Shown here: positions 44,930 to 54,234 of the stretch, piece by piece | Layout: every line of letters starts with the position of its first letter | Numbering within the stretch: the first letter of the stretch is position 1 | NCBI GenBank assembly: GCA_964036195.1 | Contig: OZ038457.1 | Location: 2,455,180 to 2,519,179 of the forward strand | Source of the DNA: Sphaerolaimus hirsutus | Taxonomy: Eukaryota; Nematoda; Chromadorea; Monhysterida; Sphaerolaimidae | DNA: 64,000 nt | Reading direction: 5' to 3' | Position numbers and translations under genes: made by a program | Notes under the pieces: generated by a model | Databases searched by the model: none | Told to the model about the DNA's origin: nothing | What the model saw: only the letters and a program-made list of their open reading frames with translations

Positions 44930-47900
44930 ACCGGGTGCACCCGCCACACCTGCGCACCAAGTACGTGATGCTGGCCGCAGCATACATGTACCACGAGTCT
45001 TTGCTGCGTTTCCGAGCGGCACGCGCTACGGCGGTGCGCGCGCTAATTGAGTGGGAAGCGACCGACGCAGGTACCAAGGCGTGCATCACGATCAACAGGC
45101 TGGACCTGGCCGATGCCGTCAACGACGAGCAAGAGCAGATGGACGAGCAGCAGAGACGCGCGAACGCGCAAATCAACGCTCTACCCCAGCTGCTGGTCGG
45201 CGCCGGGCCGATGTCAGTGCTGACGTTGACCAAGGCGATGCCCGACGACGACCGGCCCGACCCGACGCAGCCAAAGTTGCAACTGCGAGTGGTCACTTTA
45301 GAGGTAAGTCCGGAGCGGGCTGTAATTGTGGGCAATTTGGACTTGAAGTTGAGCCAGGCGGCGCTCCCGGCCGAGCTCGAGAACGGCGACTACATGGTGC
45401 GCACCACCAATGAGTCGCCCAACTATGTGCGAACCATGCGTTCCTTGCAAGGCGCTATTGAGCGCCTGAACGAAGGTTGGAGACCGTCCAACATACGCTC
45501 GGGCAATGTCTTAAAACTGGGTGACCAGATCGCCATTGCCATTGTGTATGATGACCGGTTGTCCGACACGTTCACCCAGTGGTTGCACATCCGCGCCACA
45601 TCCGCGCCCCTAGAAGACGAAATCCGTCAGGGCACGTCCAAAGCGCTGCTGGTGAGTAAGCCCGGCGAGTTCAAGCCACTGGGCGGCCAGGCGAAAACCC
45701 TGGCGGCCGTTTTAGCCGCCTTGAAGCTGGCGTGGCCGCTGTTGCTCATGTGCGACTCCCCGTTCGGCACTGGCAAGACCACTGTGCAGAACCAGGTGGC
45801 GTACATGTGCTCGTTGTACTTCAACCAGTTTAATGGTCGCCCATTCCCAGACAGCAATTCCACCCTTTCCTCCGACATCACTTCCAACGCCAAGTACCAT
45901 TCCACCATCGTCACGTGCACCGTCAACTCGGCGACGGACGAGAGCACTAGGCGTGCTGTGCAAAACATGTGGTGCACCGGCTGCGACGGCGTGCACGAGG
46001 CCGTGCGCCGCCTGCTCCTGGGCCGCAAGCAGTGGTCCGAACTGCCCGCCGCGCAAGTCAAGGACATGCTGCAAGTGCCAGGGTACGTTGAATATTTGAA
46101 ATTGAGAGCAGCGTTCGCTGTAAGGGTGCTGAGCCCCCTGTTGGAAACCCAGGAGGTGTACAGCGACCTCACTGTAGACAACCTGCCCGCGTTGCACAAA
46201 ATAGCGCAGGATACCCCGTTCTCGGTCGCACGGGCCGACGCCCAGTGGGTAGAGCTGGTAGACCAGTACTGGGCGGTAAAAACTGAGTACGAGACCGTGC
46301 ACTCCATCGTCGCAGGTCCCAATCAAACCCCCCAGCAGGTGATGAAGGCGCTAATGGAGCAGGTACCGCACCTGGTCGTCACTGGTGAAGATGACGATGA
46401 AGAGTGGGACGACGACGACAACGAGATCGTAGTGGGCCGCACGGGCGTCGACGTGGACGACCCGGACCTTGAGGACACGGACTGGGGCCGCGTGCTGCGC
46501 CGGGCCGCCAGGAGGTACGCCAAAGGCACCGTCAAGTTGCACAAGTATGTTCTGGATTTGTTGCAGCCGGGCCAGATCCACGTGACTGTCGATTCGACAC
46601 ATGATGTGCGCATCAAGCACATCAAGTACTGTGCCATGATAGTGGACGAGGCGTCGCTCGTCATGAACATCTCCATGGTCACAGCGTTGAACCCCATGTC
46701 GCTCCCTCACAACGGCTTAGTCTTGCTGTTCGGCGACAGCAAGCAACTCACCCGCAAAGTTCAGACCCAGCGATGGGTTGAACCCTTCCTTAATCCCTCT
46801 CCATCTTTGATTGATGGACTCACAGCGTCCAAAATGTGCCCCCTGCTGCGGCTGGAAACGGTCTTCCGCGGGCACCCCCAGCTGATCAACGCCAACTCGC
46901 ACGCGGCGTACGAAGGCCGGCTCCGCCCCTATCATCAGAAATCGCCGTGCAGGGATGACAACTTGCCGCGCATGCCGGGCGACCACGTCCCGATCCCGCT
47001 GTCCACGGTCATCAACCACACCGGACTGGAGACCAAGGAGGGCACGTCGACCGTCAACCTACCCGAGCAGCTCATCGTAGTGCAGTTGGTTAAACATTTT
47101 GTGGAATTGGCAAACCAAGGCGGCGTGCCCTGGAGTGACTTGAGTCGGGCGGATGCCATTTTGGTGGTCACTTTTTATGCGGCGCAGCAGCGCGCGCTGA
47201 TCGACAAATTGGCAACCGACCCGTCGTTGAAGCACTACGGGCGAGAATTCTGGGCGACTCGAGTGCTCACCGCCGACAAAGCGCAAGCCAGAGAAGCTGA
47301 GGTGACCATTGTGTCGTGCGTGCGCAGCAGCGAGCCGCCCGCGCGCGACAGGTTGACCACCCAGTATTCTCAGCAGACCACTCGAGTCGGCTTTGTGGCT
47401 CAGCTGGAGCGTGGAAACGTGGCCACCTCCCGCTCGCGTTGCGCCAGAGTCGTAGTGGCCAACGTGGAGACCTTGCTGTGGTCTGACTTCTTCCACATTT
47501 TCTTTTCATATGAATTCGCTTCGGCTGGTCTTTACCAGTATCACGCAGAGAAAATCTGGGCATCCAGGATATGGACCTGGTCGCCTGACTGGAGGCCACA
47601 GGCCCACTGCCCCGAGCACCAGTACGACGACGACGACGAAGCCGCCCAGACTGAGCTCGCCCAGCCGGACGTCAATATGGACGAGCCCGTGGACGTACAA
47701 AACGCGCCCCAGCCGGCGGACGAACCGCTGCCGTACGACCCCACGGACGAGGTCGAGGACATCGCCAGCACCTCCGACGGCGAGGGCGACGACGCCACAT
47801 TCTCCGCGGCGGAAGAGGAGGCACTGCTGGCCCCCGGCGGCGACATCGAGCCCGACGAACCCGTGGCGGTCGCTGCGCCAGCGCCGGCGCCGGCAAAAGA

Positions 47901-47970
47901 GGACGACATGCAGCCCGAGGTCGCTATTGAAGAAGATGTGCCGATGGAGGGCACTAACGACGGAGTTTGA
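44890..47970 (+). CDS. Polyprotein part 4: SF1 (UPF1-like) helicase with acidic tail
   Basis: Superfamily 1 helicases use ATP to move along nucleic acid. Open from about 44890 in the original frame; 1016 codons from 44920. After about 270 residues of unassigned N-terminal region come motif I DSPFGTGKTTV (45754-45786), motif II VDEAS (46642-46656), motif III LLFGDSKQL (about 46724-46750), motif IV-type LETVFRGHPQLI, motif V-type TADKAQAREAEVTIVSC and motif VI NVATSRSR (about 47416-47439). The GDSKQL and 'NVA.SR.R' forms point to the UPF1/NAM7 branch rather than UvrD. All key residues are present. A strongly acidic, Ala/Pro-rich tail of about 140 residues (DDDDEA, GEGDDATFSAAEEEALL) ends the protein. 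Antisense frames of up to 231 codons are shadows. Confidence 0.9.
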   Translation, partial: KDFYFHDPHEVSLNRVHPPHLRTKYVMLAAAYMYHESLLRFRAARATAVRALIEWEATDAGTKACITINRLDLADAVNDEQEQMDEQQRRANAQINALPQLLVGAGPMSVLTLTKAMPDDDRPDPTQPKLQLRVVTLEVSPERAVIVGNLDLKLSQAALPAELENGDYMVRTTNESPNYVRTMRSLQGAIERLNEGWRPSNIRSGNVLKLGDQIAIAIVYDDRLSDTFTQWLHIRATSAPLEDEIRQGTSKALLVSKPGEFKPLGGQAKTLAAVLAALKLAWPLLLMCDSPFGTGKTTVQNQVAYMCSLYFNQFNGRPFPDSNSTLSSDITSNAKYHSTIVTCTVNSATDESTRRAVQNMWCTGCDGVHEAVRRLLLGRKQWSELPAAQVKDMLQVPGYVEYLKLRAAFAVRVLSPLLETQEVYSDLTVDNLPALHKIAQDTPFSVARADAQWVELVDQYWAVKTEYETVHSIVAGPNQTPQQVMKALMEQVPHLVVTGEDDDEEWDDDDNEIVVGRTGVDVDDPDLEDTDWGRVLRRAARRYAKGTVKLHKYVLDLLQPGQIHVTVDSTHDVRIKHIKYCAMIVDEASLVMNISMVTALNPMSLPHNGLVLLFGDSKQLTRKVQTQRWVEPFLNPSPSLIDGLTASKMCPLLRLETVFRGHPQLINANSHAAYEGRLRPYHQKSPCRDDNLPRMPGDHVPIPLSTVINHTGLETKEGTSTVNLPEQLIVVQLVKHFVELANQGGVPWSDLSRADAILVVTFYAAQQRALIDKLATDPSLKHYGREFWATRVLTADKAQAREAEVTIVSCVRSSEPPARDRLTTQYSQQTTRVGFVAQLERGNVATSRSRCARVVVANVETLLWSDFFHIFFSYEFASAGLYQYHAEKIWASRIWTWSPDWRPQAHCPEHQYDDDDEAAQTELAQPDVNMDEPVDVQNAPQPADEPLPYDPTDEVEDIASTSDGEGDDATFSAAEEEALLAPGGDIEPDEPVAVAAPAPAPAKEDDMQPEVAIEEDVPMEGTNDGV

Positions 47971-48566
47971 GTAAACCCAGGACATTTTGTTTTTGAAAGT
48001 TTCTTTTGAACACCGATAATGTAATGGAAACTATAAACAACAGTGAAACAAACAAAACGATTAACTAAGTATCTCGAAATCACACACCAAATAGTTTCCA
48101 AGACGTTCGCTGCGGCATCGAATGGCCGAGTTTTGTCCCCCCGAGTTGACAAACGTAACCGCCGCCCCCAGTTGACCGTCCAAAATTGGCACTTTTCTGG
48201 ACAAAAAACAAGTTTTTGTAAATTTAAAAAGAGTAAAATAGTTTTGAAAATGGAAATACCTCAAAAATCCAATTGGCAACTCCATTATAAAGTCCCGACT
48301 GCAAAAGGCAGGGCAGTTGATTAACTCCCATACCGTTCTCAGCTTATTATTGCATTTTTGTAATTGCCAGCCACGTTCTGGAATTTGATTTTCGACTGTG
48401 AAATGCACGCAAGCCATTTTTGCATGCAAATAACCACTTTTGAAAATTTCGAAAAGATGAACAACTTTTATATTTAACGAAAAATTTTGTGCATGCGATC
48501 GTAAAAATAATCACCAGTCACACCTCAATAGTTTAGCCAGGAGGTAAACCGCAATGGCTGGTGGGT
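47971..48566. other. 3' flank of the polyprotein locus
   Basis: AT-rich, without a long frame that I can support. An ATG in good context (CGCAATGG, 48554-48556) lies 14 bases before the right copy of the 143-bp repeat. No purine tract or LTR-type boundary is evident. Confidence 0.45.
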
Positions 48567-48709
48567 TGTAAGAGCGTTTTTACGATGGGAAAAACACCAC
48601 CCCACAAAATTTTAGACAAACAAATGCAATAATAATTCACGGAACGTAAACTACTATGTATTTTGTAAACTAAATTTGGGCAAACTTTCTCAGACATTGC
48701 GACGGCTTT
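48567..48709 (+). repeat. 143-bp direct repeat, right copy (intron-like)
   Basis: Identical to 40087-40229. Here the donor GTAAGAGCG follows ATGGCTGGTGGGTT, so a start codon precedes an intron whose acceptor is at 48693. Distance between the two copies is 8480 bp. Confidence 0.8.
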
Positions 48710-48834
48710 TCGACGGCGACGGGGACTGCACGGCATGCACAGCCCTGCAGTGGGCTGCGCAGTACCCCGTCAGAGCACTGCATCGCAAGATCGACGCCGC
48801 TACATGGGCTGACCGAGTTCGCCATGTTTTCTAG
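48694..48834 (+). CDS. Possible short exon after the right repeat
   Basis: From the acceptor at 48693 a GC-rich 46-codon frame reads TLRRLFDGDGDCTACTALQW, then AAQYPVRALHRKIDAATWAD and RVRHVF before TAG. Its composition is like that of the helicase and unlike the flanks. However, the nearby ATG (48554) would enter in a different phase, which gives another open reading to 48946. Which reading is used, if any, is unresolved. No family recognised. Confidence 0.35.
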   Translation, partial: TLRRLFDGDGDCTACTALQWAAQYPVRALHRKIDAATWADRVRHVF

Positions 48835-48839
48835 TGGTT

Positions 48840-51083
48840 GTAGTGCTCTGCACAATTTCGTTCCCTTACCCCCCAATTTTAATTACTATTTTTGTGCGCC
48901 AAATCTATTTAAGTCAAGTTGGCTAGGTTATGTCTAGCTTAGGTGTAACTGCATTCCACATGGCATAAGGTGAGAGGGGAATTTCACATTTTTCACTTTG
49001 AAATGCCGCGGCGCGGCGTGTGGCCGCCTTTGGGCTCGCCGGCACACTGTTGTGACTCTCTGGGCGGTCTAAAGCACATTCTACCCTTTACTTATCTTTG
49101 GGCAGAGGCGGAGACTGATGGCTGATAGGTAGGTGGCGACCAGAAGCCAGGAACAATGAATTTCACTCAAAAAAATACAAAAACACTGTTTCGCGTTCCT
49201 CCCCATGTTGACTAGATTGTCGTGCGTCATCTAGTATCGGTGGGTGGTAGGAACAGCTTCTGATAACGCCCCAAGTGACAAGTCGCAGTCCAAAAAATAC
49301 TTTTCCGCCGCCCTAGCATAAATATCTCCCCGCACTCGGAAGGGTGTGGCCATCGGGCTGAAACCTTTCTCACGGGCGCTAGCTGACCGGATAGTCACAA
49401 TAGTGGGTCGCGGGGTTGGAGGTGATAAGCATTTCGCGCCCGCGGGCACTTTCTAGCTACCGTAACTTATGAATACAAAACCCCCAAACAAAGTTTCCAT
49501 GTGACATGTAGAAATTGTTGTACATATCGTTTCACGCCAATGCCTTTCATTCCCACAAGCTTAATTAATCGTTTTGTATCTTAATTAATTAACATTAGTT
49601 GTAAGCTTGTATTAGCTGTCTAATTACTTGTTAGCTTAAATTGCTGTATTAGATTTTGATGTCGTGATTGCCTTTGTACATACGTTGTTCGTTCCATTTT
49701 GATGAATATGCATTGCACTGCATTGTTATCTTTTTTTAATCGCATTAGATTAAGTAGGGATTTGTAGGTAATTATGGAAGTAAATAATTGCCGCCCCAAG
49801 TAAACTTGTAAATTATAGATTAAGCCCCATGTCGCATGAAGCTTTTAATTACCGTTGTTAGCTGATATTAATTAGTACTCTTTTCATAAGCAGCTGTGTT
49901 ACGTACGATTTTACTAAGTGCTTACATCAGAGCTTATGTGATTTGAAAGTGATTTTGTAACCTTGCCGTTTTATGTCTTTTTTAGCTTTTTATTCACGTC
50001 GATTATGGTAGCCTTGATTGCCTTATAAGTAGCTGAAAATTGTTTTTTCGCCCAAACTTTTCGATTCGACGAAAATTGATTTTGCTTCTACTCTGCCGCT
50101 ACTGTTCTTCCATCGCCCTAAAAATAAACTCTCTTCTCAACCCAACTCGGACCCCCTTTTTGTATTAGCACTAAGTACTAACTGTTTTCCCTTAGTTAGC
50201 TAATTAACAACTGCTCTAATTGCCGCGCTGCTTATGCTGAGTGTAAGTGCTGTGCGTGCTGCGGGAAACGGAACAGCGTGAGCCACCGAGTGGTTCATCG
50301 CACGTTCTGAAAAACTTACTGTCTTCGGACACGTTTCCTTAAAATTTACAACACACATTTATAACCTGGACCTCCGGGCCCAGTGCAGTGCACTGCAGCG
50401 GTGAGCGGCCGGTGAAGTGGGAATAGAGGGAAAAGTGTGGTAAAAAACCTCGTGAATCGTGTAGTCGAAAAACAGCTGAATACACGGATTCATGACAGAG
50501 AAAGAAATCTGGCCCCAGGGGGTACTTCGAGGAAATACGGTAGTCCAAAACCGCAATACTAGCGGACAAATGGAATGCGCAACGAAACGTTGGCGCTGAT
50601 CCAATGGATTGAAATTTAGTTCAAAGCTGCTTAATTGGGCGAGGGGGTATTTCAGGTGTGAATTTTCTTCGGGTATGAATTGTTGAACTTATCCGTATCT
50701 TCTAACATACGCAGACGTTGAAAAGTTCCAATTTAGAAAATCCATCCAAAAATTGAGAAAATGTAAACTTTCCAAATTTGCGGTATGGTAGTCTGCCACC
50801 ATACCTGGAGGTGCTTTGAAAAACGCGCGTTCCACCAATAGCGCTTTTATCTCAGCAACAAATAGTCACTAAAAAGCACAAAAACTACCACCCCACAGGC
50901 CAGAATAAATTGCCATCACTAAGACAGCCCCATCAGAAATTAAATATAAAGGCAGAATATCTAATATCCGATTGAAGTCATTCGAGTGGCGGGAAAAAAT
51001 GCCCATTGTGCCAGTATTGGAGAGGTCAATCCGTGCCAGGAATGCATAGAGAAACACTGGGGGACTTTTTGAGGGACCCCAAT
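48840..51083. other. No gene assigned
   Basis: 48900-49460 is mixed in composition; 48999-49050 is GC-rich (GCCGCGGCGCGGCGTG). 49490-50240 is AT-rich with repeated TTAATTAATT and TTAGCT motifs and contains AAAATAAACTCTCTTCTC near 50120, reminiscent of a polyadenylation or LTR R region, but no matching partner was found. 50515-50541 is a scrap of the TACCGTATTTCCTCG family (TTCGAGGAAATACGGTA). Confidence 0.4.
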
Positions 51084-51809
51084 GGCCCTACACACACTAG
51101 TTTTCACCGTGACTGATGTGAAAACTGAAATGGCCACATGGCGACATTCAGCCTACTCTTATTGTATACTCGGCGTACATGATACTCTGCCGTCGCACTG
51201 ATTTATGTCTCGTGTTGGAAGCGTGCCAATGATTATTAAATCATGCGATTTCCAAAAAAATATGAAAAAATTCATCGATGTGAATATGTTAATGAATAAC
51301 ATTATAACAACAATCAATTTTGTCATCTTTTTATGAAACTCGCACACGCTAACCATCGTTGGCACACTTCCAGCGGGAACCACGCGTGCAGGGTGTTAAG
51401 TAACCGGACTATATGCTGTATGTGTTTTAGTTTGAAAAATTTCAAAGCTCAACTTTCATTAATCTAAATTCGAATTTAAATTCAATGAAATCATTCAACC
51501 GTGTTCATTAATTTGCATTTGAAAAAATTTCAGTTTTCACACGAAGTCACGGTGAAAACTAGTGTGTGTAGACACAATGGGCCCCCACACACTGGATGTC
51601 AACTGAATTCGTGTCAACTAAATGTCAACTGAATTTAAGTGATACTGTGATTTCAACTTATCTATCTGATAGAGGATAGTTAATTTTACATCATGACACT
51701 TCATTTTCATTGTTCCTGTTAAGTGTGATGCTTTTTACAAACTTCTTGTATTATTCAATTGACACTGAGTTGACGCGAATTTGCGATGTCAACTAGTGTG
51801 TGTGGGCCC
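51084..51809. mobile_element. Two adjacent palindromic elements sharing an AAT junction
   Basis: 51084-51575 starts GGCCCTACACACACTAGTTT and ends AAACTAGTGTGTGTAGACAC. 51579-51809 starts GGGCCCCCACACACTGGATG and ends TCAACTAGTGTGTGTGGGCC. AAT occurs before, between and after them (51081, 51576, 51810), suggesting 3-bp target duplications. Their outer 15 bases are alike although the interiors differ (TTTTCACCGTGAC versus ATGTCAACTGAATT), so they are sister families. Confidence 0.7.
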
Positions 51810-51909
51810 AATGTGACGAGTGCCGAGAAAAGTGTCAAGTCAGGTGACAAGTATTCTCAGATAGTAATTTACTTGTCACTCACTTACCTAAATATCTACC
51901 ATTTTTTAC

Positions 51910-51966
51910 CAGTCTTCTTCGGACGTCGACACCGGTAAAATCGCCAGTGAAATTGTAGAGTTTGTA
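51910..51966 (+). CDS. Possible short exon (low support)
   Basis: Between a TTTTTTACCAG acceptor and a GTAAGA donor lies a GC-richer stretch reading SSSDVDTGKIASEIVEF. No family recognised. The phase (0 out) does not match the next candidate exon at 52368 (phase 2 in), so the two are not joined with confidence. Confidence 0.25.
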
Positions 51967-52254
51967 AGAAATATTTATCAGGTGAAAAATCGCATCTTTG
52001 GTGTATTCCAGAGTAAAAATTGAACAAATTCTAGCTTTTACGTTTTCAAGAGTAAATATTGAAAAATACTCACTTTTGCGGTTTCTGTGAGAAAAATAGT
52101 CGCTTTTACGCTTCCACCCCCCCCCCCCAAAAAAAAAGTATTTTACTCGCCTTTTACGCAGTGTGAAAGGAAAAACAATTCTTTACGTTTCCTGTACGGT
52201 GTATTTTACGGTGAGTAAAATAAAAATAATGTACTTGCTTCAATAATTCCCCCA

Positions 52255-52325
52255 CTTGGTGCCTTTGGCACCATTTTGCTATGGTGCCTCTGGCGCTGGG
52301 CGCCCGGAAAGCGCCATATGGCCAT
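52255..52325. repeat. GGCGCC-type fragment
   Basis: TGGTGCCTTTGGCACCATTT and CTGGCGCTGGGCGCCCGGAA, a scrap of the family at 6203 and 36301. Confidence 0.5.
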
Positions 52326-52367
52326 GTGACCACAAAGAGTCGGTCCTGTGTTTGTCTATGCATCTAG

Positions 52368-52976
52368 GTACTTACTTCTGTCCTACACGTGCGACTCTCT
52401 GAAACTGTGTGCGGTTTGTCTCAAATTCATAGTGGCCGTTCTGCTGGCTGCCTACGTGACCAACGCTGATGCGCAGGTAAGGGTGCGAAGTCGGAATTTG
52501 GAAAATGTTTGAATTTTTAACATATTTTTTGATCTTTGGAGGTTTATCGTTCGACTGCGAAAGAAAGATTCACACGTAAAATCGATCTTTTTCAGAGATT
52601 CGAAAATTTATCGTTGTTTCTCGAAAATATTACGAAATAACACTGAATGAAATAACAGGTGCGATGTCAACATAAAATTTGGAAAAATCCAAAAAAACCG
52701 CACCCACCCAACTGGGACAGGTAACCACCATGGGAATTTCAACTTTTTCGGCGGCAACAGGTGGAAGCCTTTTATTTACATCTGGTTATTTTACCTCACC
52801 CATCAGACAGGGGGCGGGGGAGTTGTTCGAAGGGGGGGCATTACCGAGGAAATACCCAATAAAAATTCAATTCAAATCGAACCGGACAGGTAGCGGGCGG
52901 CGGCGGACACGGCGCCCGAGCTATTCAACATGAACGCGTAGTTGTGGATGACGACAGATGGGCGTTTAGAGAGTGA
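52368..52976 (+). CDS. Possible two-exon small secreted protein
   Basis: Exon 52368-52476 follows TGCATCTAG (phase 2 in) and reads YLLLSYTCDSLKLCAVCLKF then IVAVLLAAYVTNADAQ, with a CAG|GTAAGG donor in phase 0. LKFIVAVLLAAYVTNADA looks like the core and cleavage site of a signal peptide. Exon 52890-52976 follows ACCGGACAG in phase 0 and reads VAGGGGHGARAIQHERVVVD then DDRWAFRE before TGA. Matching phases and GC-rich composition in an AT-rich area are the support. There is no initiating Met in this frame, so an earlier exon would be needed. A competing minus-strand reading of the second exon exists. No family recognised. Confidence 0.3.
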
Positions 52977-53696
52977 ACAGTGAGTGATTATCATTGGAAA
53001 AAAGTGAAGGAAATTTATTTTCAAAAATATCAGAAAATGTAGATGTTTTTTTTTCTGGGAGATTTGATTATGTTTTACTTTTGAGAATTTTTTCGAGTTT
53101 TTTAGAATTGCCAGAAAATGTAAGAAATCGCATAAATATTTTTTCGGGCTTTTCTCAGAGTGATTTGATCACAATTTTCTTTTTGAGAGTGTTTTTTAGA
53201 TTCTTTTAAATTTATTTTCTCAAAATCAGCATTTTTTCAATGCGGCACAAAATGACCAAAACAGAAAATACATCAATGTTTTACAGGAATGAAAGAACGA
53301 AAATACCTGTTGGAAAATGATCCTCAGAGTCAGAAATGATTCAACTGGGCTAGAAATCGTCGTTATTTTATCAATTATTAAATAGTATTATCTAATGATT
53401 TCACTCTTTTCCACAGTATAAATATGGCCATACCCCACTGACCGCACGCTATGCATTTTTCTGAAGGAAACATTCCATCATGATGTCATCAGAATCAAAA
53501 TTGTTCCAAAAACATGTAAGGGAAAAATCATTCGTCGCTTGTACGCAACCGCCGTTTTTGTTTAATAAATATTTTTCGACATTTTCGACTAGACATAAGT
53601 AATTTTGGACGCATACTTTGCGGTCCGCCGAGTATAATTCAGTAATTGACGCTACAAAGCGAACATAAATATCACCTCAAAGGAAAGTACAGCGAT
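52977..53696. other. No gene seen
   Basis: AT-rich with many TTTTTC and GAGATTTGATTA-like stretches around 53030-53200. No supported frame. Confidence 0.4.
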
Positions 53697-53704
53697 ATTT
53701 GATG

Positions 53705-54105
53705 CAGGGACGTAGCCAGGATTTTTGAGCGGGGGGGGGCGGATTGTATACGGCGCCCCCCCCCCCCCTAAAATTTGACCCCTGCGGTAAAGGAATGGCG
53801 CTTTGGCGCCAGCGCCAGTCGTAGGCGCGACGCCATGGCGCCATTGGCGTCAAATAGTGCTGTACTTGTATGTATTTTACATACATACACAGCGACGGGG
53901 CAAATTTTCAAAGCTTTTTTGGTCCCAAACCACAGGTATAACTAAAATATACCGTGCGTCGCCGAAATGCGCGCTTGTGCGCAAATTTTTTCTGAACTGG
54001 CGACAAAATCGCTTTACGGAGGCACCATTTCGGGCATATTTTCTTGTCCGACCCGGGAAGGGGGGGGGCCACCCCCCCCCGCCCCCCCCCCTGGCTACGT
54101 CCTTG
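53705..54105. mobile_element. hAT-like element, CAGGGACGTATCC family, exact TSD
   Basis: 401 bp. CAGGGACGTAGCCAGG to CCTGGCTACGTCCTTG with exact 8-bp flanks ATTTGATG (53697-53704, 54106-54113). Same layout as 12885-13332: opposed G/C runs, GGCGCC-rich patch, ATACATACACAGCG. Confidence 0.93.
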
Positions 54106-54234
54106 ATTTGATGAACATTTTAAAATGTTTCACATTTATAAACGATGATGATTAAAAAACAGTTCAATTACAGCTAATTACGGCAATTATTGATTCTTTT
54201 TTTTTTGTTTATAAATCGCTCGGCAGTGCATCAG

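Noticed and set aside
45627..46326. Minus-strand frames of 231 and 204 codons, and similar antisense frames over 41-48 kb
   Set aside because: They are shadows of the GC-rich polyprotein; the plus strand holds all helicase and protease motifs.
40087..48709. Ordinary LTR retrotransposon with 143-bp LTRs
   Set aside because: No RT or integrase, no TG...CA ends, no primer-binding site or polypurine tract, and no matching short duplication outside the two repeats.
49490..50240. Solo LTR or 3' LTR of the polyprotein locus
   Set aside because: An AATAAA-like motif near 50120 is suggestive, but no second copy exists upstream of 40 kb in this window and no ends could be defined.
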